The notes: generated by a model not told the origin, from the letters alone. DNA of 64,000 nucleotides from Cryptomeria japonica (GCF_030272615.1 NC_081415.1:263862925-263926924), one strand, 5' to 3'; positions 46,632 through 58,752 are shown, counted from the first letter of the stretch. Numbers and translations are program-made.

Positions 46632-46850
46632 CTAGGTTTGTTGAGTGTTTACTTCCTGTGTAGTTGAAGGCTGTGTCTTTTTCTTCCACTTAGACTTAGA
46701 AGCATGTTTTTGGTCTGATATTTTTCCTGGATTGTATCGCATTCCATCTTTATCATTTGTAGACTTTGTTTGCAGTTGAATAGGTTCAACGATACCTTCT
46801 TGATGTTTGCCCAAAGGACCGATACCTAAATATCCCATGTGTTGAATCAT
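46632..46850 (-). pseudogene. G-patch-like domain in the gypsy polyprotein
   Basis: MIQHMGYLGIGPLGKHQEGI has the M---GY--G-GLGK-QQGI spacing of a G-patch, with the aromatic/GY start and the G-LGK core. G-patches bind RNA or activate helicases, and G-patch-like segments are known in some Tat/Ogre-type polyproteins. A basic stretch (SKSKWKKKTQ) follows. Confidence 0.6.
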
Positions 46851-47165
46851 TTTGTAGCTTGGACCATGTTGTGTTGAGGAAATCTCACAATGTCATACTT
46901 CTTTGTTTTCACTATCTTCCTTGAAAAGTCATTTAAGAACAGCGTCCTCTTCTATTTCATCTACAAGGGAAGTAGAAGATCGTACAAAAATACCATCATA
47001 TATGACATTTGGAGTTGAAATTTGTGTCCTCATAGCCTCTGATGGTTTGTCCAACTATTTTGGTGATGGAGGAAGAGAGATTAATGAGAGTACTGGTTCT
47101 ATCTTGTAGCCATCCATGCTAGTATTTGTGATTTTCAATTTCTTTTCTAAATCCTTCATCAAGGT

Positions 47166-47880
47166 TTATGAAATTTTAGTTGTAGAGGCTTCTCTATTAT
47201 GAGGCACAAAGGTATCAGCACTCTTTATTAATGCATTATAGGGGTAGTTTGTATCAGTAGAAATACTAACTTCAACTCTATTATAAGGAAATTTTAAGCA
47301 CTGATAATATGTAGATGGTATTGCCTTCATTTCGTGAATCCATGACCTACTTTGTAAGATGTTGTATGATAGAGGAAGATGAAGCACTTGAAAAATAACA
47401 TCTCTTTCTACAGGTCCTACCCTGATTGGTAATAGTACCAAACCTTTAGAGGTTTTTTCTTCTTCATCATAAGCTTAGATTGTTATTTTCTTAGCTAGAT
47501 CAATGACATTTTCAGAAAATCCCAGTTGTGTAAACAAATTGTAGCTACAAATATTCAACCCAAATCCTCCATCTATAAAAACACATTTAACTTGGTGTTT
47601 ATGGATCATAGCTTCAATGTGCAATGGTTGGTTATGTGGGTGATTTAGTTCAAGTTGTCATCTTCTTCAGAGAAAGTGAGATAATGAGGTGAAGTCAGGT
47701 GACCCACCATAGATTGAAATCAATCGATATCTAATTTTTTTGGGATATTAGTGGTGAGAAATGTTTTGTCTAGGATATCTTTATGAGCAGAAGAGATTTT
47801 TAGCAATTCAAAGATGGAGATTTGAGCATTTGTTCTTTTCAATTGTTTGACAATGCTATAGCTAGGAGATGATGATGAAG
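47166..47880 (-). pseudogene. Aspartic protease of the first gypsy element
   Basis: The active-site region reads FIDGGFGLNICSYNLF (D-G-G, a common variant in this clade). It is followed by LLPIRVGPVERDVIFQVL and YNILQSRSWIHEMKAIPSTY, then QCLKFPYNRVEVS. The protease cleaves the Gag-Pol polyprotein. Stops are present near 47480 and 47885. Confidence 0.7.
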
Positions 47881-47884
47881 CCAG

Positions 47885-49795
47885 CTATTTGGATTTAGTC
47901 ATAATTGTATTTGTTTGTCTGTTTGAAGCAATTGGTAGTTTTGATGTTGTTTGAACAGGAGTTGAGGAACTAGCTCCTTGGAGAGTAACCTTCTTTTGGG
48001 AACGGGTCACAGCATTTTCATTTTGTGATTCAGTTTGTTTATCTTTAATTATGATAACATTGCAATACTTAGGTTGGGAAGACTCAATCATGTTGATCAC
48101 ATTGTCATTGTTAGTATAGGTGTAGTTTACTTTGGCACCTCCTTTTGATTTTAAGGAATCACCTTGTTCATAAAGAGGTAATGGATCTTTAAAAGCTTTG
48201 TGATCATAATTAGCTGTGTGATTTCCAACAACAATTTTACCAGCGTCGATGAGATCTTGAATCGCATGTTTGAGCTTCATGCAGTTGTTTGTGTTATGAC
48301 CTTTGTTTTGATGGTATTCACAATATTCATTTTCTCTCCACCATTTTGGTTTGACTTCTGGATCATATGGTCTAGATTTGTTTGGTAACATTATTAGATC
48401 ATTTGCCAGTAAAGTTTTAAAAGCTGATTCGTATGATTTTTTGAGAGGAGTGAAGTCACATTTAGGTTTCAAAAGCCAAGGTTTCTCTTTAAACCACTCT
48501 TTTACTTTCTTCGGAGGATTTTTTGTTGCAGTTTCAGCTGCTTTGAGTGCTTGGGTGCCACTAGCCAAGTTAAATATCATGGGTTTTGAGTTTGTTTTAA
48601 CAATGTCTACTACTCCATCATTAACATTGTTTCTATTGTTGTCTTTGCCATATTTCCAATATTTGTTCTTTTCCTTGGAACTAGATCCTGGTTGTGTTTC
48701 TTTCCAAAGTGAGATATCTCCCTTTTTTATAAGCACATCTTCCATTCGAAGGGAATTATCTACCATTTTGTTGAATGATGTGTGCACTTGCATCTGGTAC
48801 TTGTATTTCAATTCAGGGATCAAGTTATTGACAATGATATCTATTTTGTCAAAATCTGGAATAGGCCATGAATATCTAGAGAACATCTTTCTCCAACATT
48901 GGAGGAAAGTGAGAAAGGGTTCTCTTTTTTTCTGTTTGGTATTGCAATGCTCAATCATAGTGACTGGATGATGAATGTTGTAGGAGTATTTTTGTATGAA
49001 CAATTTGGATTAATTCTTGAAAAAAATTTATCACCATAGGTAGACTTGAAAACCATTCCATAGCTTGCCCTCCTAAACTTCTCAAGAAAAGGCACATGAG
49101 ATATATTTGTTTGTGCATGAACTCCATACATAAAGCACAAAATTCTCTGACATGTTCTTGAGGGTTTGAGGTGCCATCATGTTTGTCAAATTTTGGGATC
49201 TCGACTCGTGAAGGAAATGGAGGCATATATAGGTTTTTGTCAAATGGAAATGGACATATTGTATCCAGAGAATATTGTTTTGATGATTTATCCTTGTTTT
49301 TCAGATCTATGATCTCAGTCCGTAAGCTTGCAATTGTTTATTTACCATTACCAAGAGTAAATCTTCCTCTTTAGTGATGAGGGTCTCAACATTATAACCA
49401 GTAGGAAGTTTAGCGCCTTGTTTTGCTAGTTCTAGAAAATAGTCTTCTTTTTCTCTAGCCATGATAACCTTCATCATTTTTCAAAAATCTTTATCCTCTT
49501 GACATTTCTGCATATCAATTTCTAGAGGTTCAGAGGCTTCAAATTCACCTAATGAGGAATCATTATCGGTAGTATGTATACTAAGATCATCACGTGCATC
49601 ATGTTTAGCAACTTGTCTTTCTTGTCTTGTTCCAGATATAGTGGGAGATAAGGGTTGATAAAAAACTGGCATACCTAATGATAAAGGTTTATTACTGTCG
49701 GGATCCCCTATGTAAAATGGATTATTTTGATATGAAAAGGATTGTCCTTTGCCTCTATTATCTTTCTTACGAGCACTTCTAGTTTGATTCAGCAT
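47885..49795 (-). pseudogene. Gag of the first gypsy element
   Basis: The N-terminus at 49795 is MLNQTRSARKKDNRGKGQ and the frame runs to 49481. A stop-rich gap follows. The capsid begins at 49226: PPFPSRVEIPKFDKHDGTSN, HVREFCALCMEFMHKQIYL, RSLGGQAMEWFSSLP. It continues in a shifted frame from 49003 (MFIQKYSYNIHHPVTMIEH) for 372 codons: FLQCWRKMFSRYSWPIPDFD and a CEYHQNKGHNTNNC zinc finger (CX2HX4HX4C, the Tat type). It forms the virus-like particle core. The long frame 49003-47885 is the best preserved ORF of the window. A 206-codon plus-strand frame over it is only its shadow. Confidence 0.8.
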
Positions 49796-51588
49796 TTTTC
49801 TGACTGATGTGACCTAGAGCTATTTGTGATGCAGAAGTCAAGATCAAATTTGGAGCTAGTTTGTTCATTTAACACTTTGATTGAGAGAAGCAACTAAGAT
49901 TTAGTCTGGTTTCAAGAATGATCTATCCTATGTAAGAAGTTTATCTAAGTTACCTAGTTTGATTTGAAATAAGTGACTAAGACTCAGTTTGGTTTTAGGA
50001 ATGATCTATCCTGTGTAAGATGTTATCAGGACATAGCAATAGATTATATAGATGACTTGGGCATGCACCGGTGATACATCACATGGTGGAGGAGGACATA
50101 CCCCAGAGCCATCTTCCCAGTAGAATTTCATAGAGGGGACCCTGAACCATGGAGATAGTTAGGCAATGGAGAGGGATCTGATGCATCCAAGGAGGATTCA
50201 GATGATCAGGGTGACAACACAGAGGAGCAAGAGGCGGGTGGAGATGGAGGCAATCCTGATACTAGAGAGGGAGATGGGGATGGAGATGATGATGAGGAGG
50301 AGGATGAGGAGGAGGGCAAGGAGGAGGAGGAGGAGGAGGAGAATGAGTCAAGTGCAATTCATCACTCCAGAGAGAATACCAGAGCCATAGATCCACCGAG
50401 TCTCCCATGGCAGGCAGAGAGGGGTCCAATAAGGGGTCTTGATCTTGATCCTCATTGGCCTATACCGACTATACAAAGACAGTATGAGCAAGGAGAGACC
50501 AAAGGATCTCAGGCTCAGGCAGTGGATGTCTCCAATCCTCACTAGCGAGAGGGAGATCTAGGTAATGTGCTATGTTATTGATTAACATATGCATTCTACC
50601 TGCTTTAGATTTGATGATATAGAATGTTACTGATTAAAAATTTCTCTCTATCTTGCAACCAACATCCATGAATGGAATTCTCTGATTCAAAATGTAGTGA
50701 TAGACCTTATTGTGACTACACAAATACATATACCACACATATCCCAAAGGAGTATTGAACGTTGTGAGGACCTTTTCTCCCCTATTTGGACAGAGGTGGA
50801 GGACCTACGAGACAGATTACGATGGACAATGCATGATATAGCGGTGGCATAGACATATATAGCCACATACTGAGGGATCATAATGGAGAGAGATCATAGG
50901 AGCTCCTCACAGAGTCACTCACGGTCTGTATCATGATACACCTGCAATGGGCCACCCGCACGGCTAGATCAGGAGAGGGCATCTAGCCACCATCCTCCTG
51001 CTACTAGTCCTAGGGATAGGAGATGATTTTGATGTACTGATGTATATATGATGACACTCATGATTATGTTATTTTTAATGCTTAAACAATGTACACATTG
51101 CTTATATTAGAGGTAACATATTGAGTAATGAGCATGTATATCTGATTTTAATTTCCATGTGATTGATTTCTCAATGCTTCATGATTAAATTGATACATGT
51201 GTGATTTAATTAAATAAGTATTTAATCAAATGTCACTATGATGATGTAAAGGAAGAATGTATTAAGCATGAGAACTATATGACTAATTTGATTTAATTAA
51301 CTTAAATTAAACATGACATGATTTAATTCTACTTAACACATAAGAAATTGTATAATATGCTAACACATATGAAATCTAAATCTATTGCAATTTACATAAA
51401 AATAATCCAAGACAAACAATACAATAAATGAAACATGCTTGTCAAGAATGAAGTAATGTAGACCAAACATTATAACATCATTTAATCTTACATACTTTAA
51501 TAAATACATGCTAACATATTACCCAATTTTGAAGAAAAAGATAACAGAAAGAAGACTAGAGAGAGAGAGAGAGAGAGAGAGAGAAGGA
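49796..51588. other. Region between the two gypsy elements, with an acidic coding remnant
   Basis: 49830-50030 contains an imperfect duplicated phrase (AGGAATGATCTATCCTGTG and a variant 80-100 bp before it). On the plus strand about 50080-50560 gives RRTYPRAIFPVEFHRGDPEP, then an acidic run (DGDDDEEEDEEEGK). About 50690-51030 gives RSIERCEDLFSPIWTEVEDL, with stops. I cannot place these in a family. A fragment of a transposon or PMD-like protein is possible. 51030-51560 is AT-rich and empty. Confidence 0.4.
51559..51584. repeat. (GA)n microsatellite
   Basis: Thirteen GA repeats next to the stop codon of the second gypsy pol. Confidence 0.9.
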
Positions 51589-52760
51589 CTAGGCATAGTG
51601 TCTACGAAGGTGCATAGCATTTATGGGTTCCTTGAGAGGCATACCTTCCACATCTGCTATCCTATAAGAACCTGATCCATAGACCTCCATGACTATGTAT
51701 GATCCAAGCCAATTAGGACTGAACTTTTCTTTCTCCTCAAGTAAGGCATTCACGTTGCATTGATTCTCATAAAGGACGTAGTCACTTATCGAGAATGAAT
51801 GTTGAATAACCTTATCATTGTAGCTTCATTGCAAATTTTTATGATGTGCTTGAATATGTTTGAGGGTATTGATACACCATTCATCGAGCATCTCAACTTG
51901 TTGAAGTCTTTTCTCTCTATAGGAATCATCATCCACTGTACCCTTAAGAGATACTCTCAAAGAAGGAATTTCTGACTCCAAAGGCATAATGGCATTGACA
52001 CCATAAATAAGATTGTAAGGGGTACAACCCATAGCAACATGTACACTCGTATGATAAGCCCACAGAGCATGGGCTAATTGAGTATGACAATCCTTACCAT
52101 GCTTGTTTTTAGGCTTTCAAATAATTTGTTTAATTATCCTATTAGAAGACTCAGCTTGACCATTTGATTGAGATTAATAAGGTGTAGAAAATTTATGTTG
52201 AATATGATATTTCTCAAGAAATTTCTTCACATCCTTATTTTTGAATGACGTTCCATTATCTAAAACTAAGGGAGAAGGTATCCCAAATCAAAAAATGTTG
52301 TTTTCTAAAATGAATTTATAAATTACTTCAGCGGTAGTAGATCTAAGAGGAACAACTTCCACCCACTTCATAAAGTAATTAGTAGTAGTTATGATGAAAG
52401 TATGTCCTTGAGATGAAGGAGGATATATTTTACCAACAAGATCCAAACCCCATGTGGAAAAGGGCCAAGATGCTACCCATGATCAAAGTTTTTGGGAAGG
52501 GGCATGGATCAAATTGTTATATTGATGACATTGATAACATAATTTAACAAATGCAAAAGAATCATTTTCCATGGTTTGCCAATAATATCCCCTTCAAAGT
52601 AATCTTTGAACTAAAGACCTACCCCCAAAATGCCCCCCGCAAGAACCTGAATGTGCTTCTTTCATAATGATAAGGACCTTAGCCTCTTTTAAGCATTGAA
52701 GGAGAAGACCATTATAACTCCTCCTATAGATAACATTAGAAAGGATAATGTATCAAGTAG
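51589..52760 (-). pseudogene. Integrase of the second gypsy element
   Basis: The C-terminus reads KFSPNWLGSYIVMEVYGSGS and EPINAMHLRRHYA, ending at the stop 51589-51591. The 52032-51826 block has MGCTPYNLIYGVNAIMPLES, the GKPR-like/GPY region. Upstream stretches (about 52120-52700) read as integrase core with many stops, including a PSLVLDNGTSF-like active-site segment near 52250. The zinc-finger region near 52560-52700 is decayed. Confidence 0.65.
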
Positions 52761-52806
52761 CTAATTTGCGAACCCTAGCCCTAGTATTCTTATTCGCAGA
52801 ATCAGG

Positions 52807-53330
52807 TTAGTTACCATCACTCAAATATCTTAAGACATGCGAGTACCATTCGTCAGAATATATAATGAAACAATATGCCACATCACCAGGGTTATCAACA
52901 ATAGTTGGGGAAGTAAGGTTATGAATAGTGAATTGAAGATCTACCATGGGGTCCTCTAGAGACACAAGAAAGGTGACACATGCCATCGCATCAGCATGTC
53001 GATTATCTTTTCGAGGAAAGGGCTTCATGGTGTAAGAATCAAATTTTTGTAACAAGGATAAAGCTAGATCTTTATATTACAATAATTTGTCTTGGTTAGC
53101 TTGATAAACTCCTATCACTTGTCTTATGATTAGTTGAGAATCTCCATAAATGTGTAGATTCTTCACACTCAACACCAAGGCTTCTTTAATTCCAGCTATA
53201 AGAACTTCATATTCAGCAATGTTTCTGGTACATAAGAAATTGAGACAATATGATAAGGAATAGGCTTCTTTGTAAGAGAAATTAAGACCACCCCTGCCCC
53301 CGATCATATACGACACTTAGAACCATAAAA
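52807..53330 (-). pseudogene. Second-type RNase H of the second gypsy element
   Basis: The minus strand reads WELYFYGSKCRI, SGAGVVLISL, TRNIAEYEVLIAGIKEALVL and LHIYGDSQLIIRQVIGVYQA, then SYTMKPFPRKDNRHADAMA. This is the Tat-type extra RNase H. The first Asp of the usual YFDGS is Tyr here, while the E in AEYE and the D of YGDSQL are kept. The D---DA region before integrase is also kept. Confidence 0.65.
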
Positions 53331-54630
53331 GTATAGTTCCCAACTCCCTTAATGGAAAGAATGTATTCATCAGGGAAAGACTCGGAATTAGGTAGGGAGA
53401 AGGGTGAAGGAGCATCAACTAAATGATCAGTCAGTGCGTGAACCTTTATTGCCTTTTGTTATCATTAAATTTGACTTCATAAGGTTGCAAGAGCTTGAGG
53501 GGAAGCAGCGATGTATAGAAGAAAAGGCTTAGTAGGATCAATAGGTCGAAGAATAGGAGGATTTACCAAATAGGTTTTTAGGTCTTAAAATGCTTGACGA
53601 CAAAGGGTTTTAGGTCTTCAAATGCTTGATGAGAATCCTCATTCCATTGGAAAGTGATATTATTTTTAATCAATTGTGTGAAGGGAAAGGTGTGATCCGC
53701 AAGTTGAGAGATGAATCTATGAATAGGTTGGATCTTTCCTTGCAAACTTTTTAGTTGAGAAACATTCTTAGGAGGTGGCATGTTAACAATAGAATCTATC
53801 TTTTTTGTATCCACCTCAATGCCATGATGTGAAACTATGAATCCTAATAAATTTCCATTGTCCACACCAAAAACATATTTTTGGGGATTCAAAAGCATGT
53901 TGTACTTACGAATTCTCTCAAAGATTTAACAAAGGATCTTAACATGATCTGGACAAAGGGTGGATTTGGCCAAGATGTCATCAACGTAATCTTCTAAAGT
54001 CTTATGCATATAATTATGGAAAATGAGAGTCATAGCATGCGGATAGGTTGTGCCTACATTTTTTAATCCAAAAGGCATCACAATCCAACAAAACATACCC
54101 CAAGGAGTTGTGAAAGTATTTTTGTATTGATCTTGGGGATTGATAAAGATTCTATTATATCCTAAGAAACCATCCATAAAGGATAGTAGAGCATGCTCTG
54201 CTACCGAATCCACTATCATATCAATATTTGGGAGGGGAAAATAATCTTTGAAAGAGGCCTTGTTCAAATCATGAAAATCAGTACACATCCTAATCTTGTT
54301 TTCAGCTTTAGCCACCGCCACAATGTTCGAAATCCATGAGGAATAATTGATAGGACAAATGAATCCAACATCCAACAATTTTTCAATCTCATCTTTAACA
54401 AGTAATGCCACTTTAGGGTGAATCTTTTGAATCTTTTGCTTCACAGGTTTAGCATCAAGAAGTAAGACAATGTTATGAGTGACAATCCTATGATCTATGC
54501 CAGGCATGTCAGAATATATCCAAGCAAAAATCTCAAGGAATTCATGTAACAACTCAGCATATTGTTTTTTCTCTTCTTCGTCAAGACAGTTCCCTATCTT
54601 GATGATCTTATCTTCAATGCAAGTATCCAT
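53331..54630 (-). pseudogene. Reverse transcriptase and truncated RNase H1 of the second gypsy element
   Basis: 54630-53926: EFLEIFAWIYSDMPGIDHRI, WISNIVAVAKAENKIRMC, DLNKASFKDYFPLPNIDMIV, TTPWGMFCWIVMPFGLKNVG, LEDYVDDILAKS (catalytic YVDD kept). After a one-base shift, 53898-53578: LGFIVSHHGIEVDTKKIDSI, PPPKNVSQLKSLQGKIQPIH. RNase H1 begins with LLYIAASPQALATL and then jumps to KAIKVHALTDHLVDAPSP near 53460. About 100 residues present in the first gypsy element are missing, an internal deletion. Confidence 0.8.
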
Positions 54631-54666
54631 CTTGATATCAATGGTGTCATTTATTAGGAGATTGCT

Positions 54667-55110
54667 TTATTGAGGATAATCTCTCAATTGAGAAAATTCT
54701 TTAACTATCTCATCATTATTTCTTTCTTTCCCAAAGTAGGCTTTCACATTTAAACAATAGGGAAAATTGTGATTATAGTGATAAGGAGGAAGGTTGTCAT
54801 AAGCTCCCAAGAATTCAGCTAAGGAATCATCGGTAGAAAAAACATCCAAAGCAAAGACATAAGAAGGGTCAAAGTCAATATATTTTGGATATTTTAGTGA
54901 GAGAGAAGCAGAAATGACATTAACACTAATAGATGGTCTCTTAGAGGCTTTAGTATGCTTGAAAGGATCATAACCAAGCCCAAATGTCATATCATGAAAG
55001 TTGTTTTCCAAGGGAACCTTAATCCCTTATTTTATAGCACCACATCCATTTCCATTATGTCCACACCTAGCTAGGATGTGAAAACTAGGAGCATAAAGAT
55101 TAGTCATTTT
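54667..55110 (-). pseudogene. Linker upstream of RT in the second gypsy element
   Basis: Reads FHDMTFGLGYDPFKHTKASK, then LSLKYPKYIDFDPSYVFALD and LRDYPQ before RT. Directly upstream, FHILARCGHNGNGCG may be a remnant of a small glycine-rich or G-patch-like motif. No enzymatic motif is seen. Confidence 0.4.
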
Positions 55111-55529
55111 TGAAGAAGAAGGAGGATTTTCAAAAAGTTATTACTCAATGGCCCAAACAAAGTAGATTGCTTTTTAGGTTCTTCTTCTTCTTTCTTCTTT
55201 TCAACCTTAGGTTCTCTAGGTGGAATTTTGTATTCCCCTATGAAAGTAGGATTGAAATCAAGGGATCCCCAATCATCTTCTGCAATAATCTATTTAGGAG
55301 AGAATGTATTCTCAATTATAGAATTAGGCTGAGAATATTCTTCCTCATGAACCTTAGGTCCACTTGAAGAAGAATTGGGGATCGATCCAGATATAGGAGA
55401 TAGGTTTGATGAGATATTCTCACTAATCAGAGTAGAAACTTTAGAGGAATTGTCTAAGATAGTTGGGGAAGAATTGATTGAAGAGGATTTAGAACTTGAT
55501 GTTTGTAAACAAGCCTGAAATCACGTGTC

Positions 55530-55930
55530 TCCTAACAAGGTATATGGTATATTGTTGTAAATGAATTTAATTTTCCTATGCAATGTAGAGGGAACAACTT
55601 GCATGCTATGAATCCAAGGTCTTCCTAGCAACAATTTGTATGTCAACTCTCCAAACATAACATGGATAGGAGTAGTTAAAGTAACAGGACCTACCTTAAT
55701 ACGAAAGGTGATGATACCTAGTGAATATTTAGCTACATTATCAAAGCCACAGATAGTGAGAGAATTGGGATTGATAAGCTATGTATCAACATTGATCTTA
55801 TGCAACAGGTTAATGCTACAAACATTAAAGCCAGAACCATTGTCCACTAATGTTCATCTTATCGCGTTATCATTTATGATAACCACAATCATTAAGGGAT
55901 CATATTGTTGTTGAATGTCATTAGAAGACA
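55530..55930 (-). pseudogene. Aspartic protease of the second gypsy element
   Basis: The minus strand reads TLVDNGSGFNVCSINLLHKI (D-N-G in place of D-T/S/G-G). This is followed by ITFRIKVGPVTLTTPIHVMF and YKLLLGRPWIHSMQVVPSTL, then HRKIKFIYNN. This is the retropepsin fold of Tat-like elements. Stops are present. 55130-55500 is a polar S/P/E-rich linker. Confidence 0.7.
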
Positions 55931-56150
55931 ACTCATCTTGTGTAAATACAATATGTGCCTTACATTATGTAATAGAGTGAATCAATGAAGACACATTATT
56001 GGATGTCACTACGGGTGGGACATTCAATGTTTTCAAGGAATCTTGTAGCATTCCATGATGAGTCGAGGAAGTTTGAAGAAAATCCCAAAGGGTTATCTTG
56101 GTAGGAGTAGCTTTAAATTATTTGAAAAGATCACAGTCCTTACCAAGGGT

Positions 56151-56904
56151 TTATGAAATATGAGGCTCTTGAGGAAGAATTAGTTGAGGATCAAGTAGAG
56201 GCGTCAGAACAACTGAAGGAGGGTTAGGTTGCCTATTATTTTTTGTGTTATAGGAATGGGCACCTACATTATAACTATCCTTAGTAAGTTGTCTAGCATA
56301 GCTATACGGACTCTTAGTGGGATCCCTTCCTTGAACTATAATGATGGGTTTGTTTAGAGTGCTAAAGGAATCATGACCATATCCACCTTGAACCATGAAA
56401 AGAGGTTGATTAGGAGGAGGTGAAGCTAGAAAAGGACAAGAACCTTGGACAATAAAAAGTGGCTTGCTATGTTCACACATTGATCATGTTGAGTAACTTT
56501 TTAGATGTATTATTATTATTGTTTAGAAGTTTAGGTAGAGACATAAAGTCATCAGGGGCATCATCCAATAAATCATGGTCATAGTGATTGAAAGGATTAT
56601 CTTTGGATTCAAAAGGAGACATAACACCATAGAGGGAATCATGGGAATCAACTATATTGCTAGATCTAGTGGAGGAGTTGATAGGAATATACCCATGAGA
56701 GGGACCATTCAACTTATCTTTCTCATCACCACGAAATGGCATAGTAACAAGGTTGATTAATTTTTGACAAAGTGAGGGTTTAGAAGGCTTCGGGTTCAAA
56801 AACTCATCTAGAGCTTCATCTAATTCATCCTTACTAAACTCATAATCAACAAAATTGCATACATCATCAAAAGCGTGAGCTTCTTTTAAATAGAAATCTG
56901 ACAT
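56151..56904 (-). pseudogene. N-terminal gag-like ORF of the second gypsy element, capsid absent
   Basis: The ATG at 56904 gives MSDFYLKEAHAFDDVCNFVD, an acidic then Asn/Ser-rich chain of 143 codons. In a second frame (56480-56151) there are three near-repeats of PLFIVQG/PLFMVQG/PIIIVQG. The capsid phrases seen in the other gypsy element (PKFDKHDGTSN, GGQAMEWF, CX2HX4HX4C) do not occur between here and the protease. Either gag was deleted or this family has a different first protein. It starts about 200 bp after the LTR end, as a first gene should. Confidence 0.5.
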
Positions 56905-57109
56905 TTTGAAATGAAAATTGCATGAAACTTAAACACACAATGCTAGGAAAATGAAAGAAACCTATTTCTTTTCTTTTGTATTTTTCTCTTTTCTCTTTTC
57001 TTTTATTTTTATGTTTTGAAAGAAAATGAAATAAACTAGATCTAGATCTAACAATGCAATGTAATGCAAATGAAATTGGATTCACGTCAGGTTCACTATA
57101 GATGTGCAG

Positions 57110-58752
57110 GGGCAAAAGTGAGACAAAGTATGGAAACCCTAATCCCAATCTCATACACACTCATGGAATATGAAAGAGCCTAGGGAGGTAACGCACGTTG
57201 GCTACTTCTTATAGGAAAGAGAGAGTTATGGATTAACTCTTAGGTTTTCTATTCCTTTGTTGTAAATGAGAGAGAGGAATGTTGCAAAATGTAGTCTAAC
57301 CTAGAAAGCAAGTAAGCAAACAAATCCTAGTCCGAGAATGTATATCAAAGAATAATTGATACACTGCTGAAAAGTACAAATTAGAAGGAAAAATCAAAGG
57401 TGCACCTGTCTCTCAAATCTGATCAGAAATGTCCAAGACCAGGGTGCCATGCCACTATCTTGATTCTGCAATTTTGGACTTGCAACTGAAGAGAGGGATT
57501 ATGTGCTCTGTGAATTGTTGTTCTGCCAAGTCGTGCTGATAGAGGGAAGGACTAGGGTGCCACACCCCTATCTTGGGTAGGACCAGTGCACTACGCCCCT
57601 ATCCTTGACAAGTTTTCTACACTTCTAATGTTTTTGAGTGATGTGGATGCATGTTCCAAATCTATACCTACTTCCAGATTCTTGTTTTTGTACCTGCAAG
57701 CTGAAAGGGAAAGGTTTGGGGTGGCTATGTAGGGTTTTGTCATAGTCAACCCCTTGTGTTGGTGATTCCCACCTCCATGAATAGCTAATAATTTATAGAA
57801 AATATTTGTGCAAGAACCTTGTGTATATGCAAGATCCTAAGAATGATAGTAAGCAACCTAGAGCAACCCTAAAGAGTAAACCCTAATTGCTTATAATTGA
57901 CAAAGTAAATGCTCTAAATCCATCATGCAAAGTGATCTAAAGCATGAATATGAATGAAAATGAATCTTATGCAAAGATTTGAAAACAACATGAAACCATA
58001 CCCAACCCTAAGGGAGAGGTACAAGCCAATCATCAACCGATGATCTCCTATTGTTCTTCTACATCTTCAAAAGCCCTAATTGATAAAATGATGCTTAATG
58101 AATGTTTAATTTTGTTGAATACTTCAAATATATACTCTTTTGCTGTAAAGAAGACTCTAATACTCCAAAAACCTTTTCTTAGATTCTTAGAAAGAAGACC
58201 CCTTCAAATGAAGAAAGAGAGCTCTTAAGTATGAAACCCTAGATCTTGATTCCATGTTTAGGCCGACCTAGGATTTGAATTTCCCATTGATATTTTGGGG
58301 TTAAGCATTATTATATCAAAGGATTGTGCTCCCAAAATTTTGGGGAAAAAGTCGCGGACCATGTGCATTCGTGCCACAGTCCAACTAGCTTTTCACCAAA
58401 TTTTTGGAGCCATTAGATATGATGATATTAGAGCACATCCCAAAGTTACAATTGATTTTGAGATGTTTTGACATGTGAAATCGGGCCTAAACGGTCAAAA
58501 TAAGACATAATTAGGGCTTATGATTAAATGATTCATTGGAGGAATAATATATGAAAAGGGGACACTTAGGGTAAAGGGCCCAACTTTGTAATGTGCAAAG
58601 TAATGAGACAAGACCTTAGATTTAATTAAATTAATTAATTAAATTCTTAAAGGGGAATGAGAAATGCAATATGCAAGACACACTAAGGTAGGTGCTAACC
58701 TAAGTGTTAAATTGTACCTACCTAGAAAGTGTGTACAATTTATGACACTACA
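57110..58752 (-). repeat. 5' LTR of the second gypsy element (inner end approximate)
   Basis: On the minus strand the sequence from 58752 begins TGTAGTGTCATAAATTGTAC, a TG LTR start. The inner end lies near 57110, before CTATAGTGAACCTGACGTG, a possible primer-site region. The LTR contains three copies of an AC(C/T)AGGGTGCCACNCCCCTAT-like motif (57438, 57551, 57582). No second copy of this LTR is present near 51.5 kb. Confidence 0.55.

Larger units (their letters stand above)
41994..49795 (-). mobile_element. Ty3/gypsy Tat/Ogre-like retrotransposon, internal region
   Basis: The minus-strand gene order is gag (49795-47885), protease (about 47880-47166), G-patch-containing linker (46850-46632), RT (about 45340-44355), RNase H (44206-43796), second RNase H (43762-43445), then integrase (43362-41994). 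The extra RNase H and the G-patch are signatures of the Tat/Ogre clade. Many stops and frameshifts make it defective. I could not find LTR repeats on the two sides by eye, nor a primer site near 49800-49900. Confidence 0.8.
51589..58752 (-). mobile_element. Second Ty3/gypsy Tat-like element with 5' LTR, gag core missing
   Basis: The minus-strand order is 5' LTR (58752 to about 57110), an N-terminal gag-like ORF (56904-56151), protease (about 55910-55530), linker (55011-54667), RT (54630-53578), a deleted RNase H (near 53470), second RNase H (53330-52807) and integrase (to 51589). The expected gag capsid and zinc finger are absent and no 3' LTR was found downstream of pol. The domain sequence resembles that of the first gypsy element, but the two differ enough to be separate families. 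Confidence 0.75.

Noticed and set aside
48351-48971. A 206-codon plus-strand open frame
   Set aside because: It is antisense to the well-supported gag ORF (49003-47885) and has no motif.
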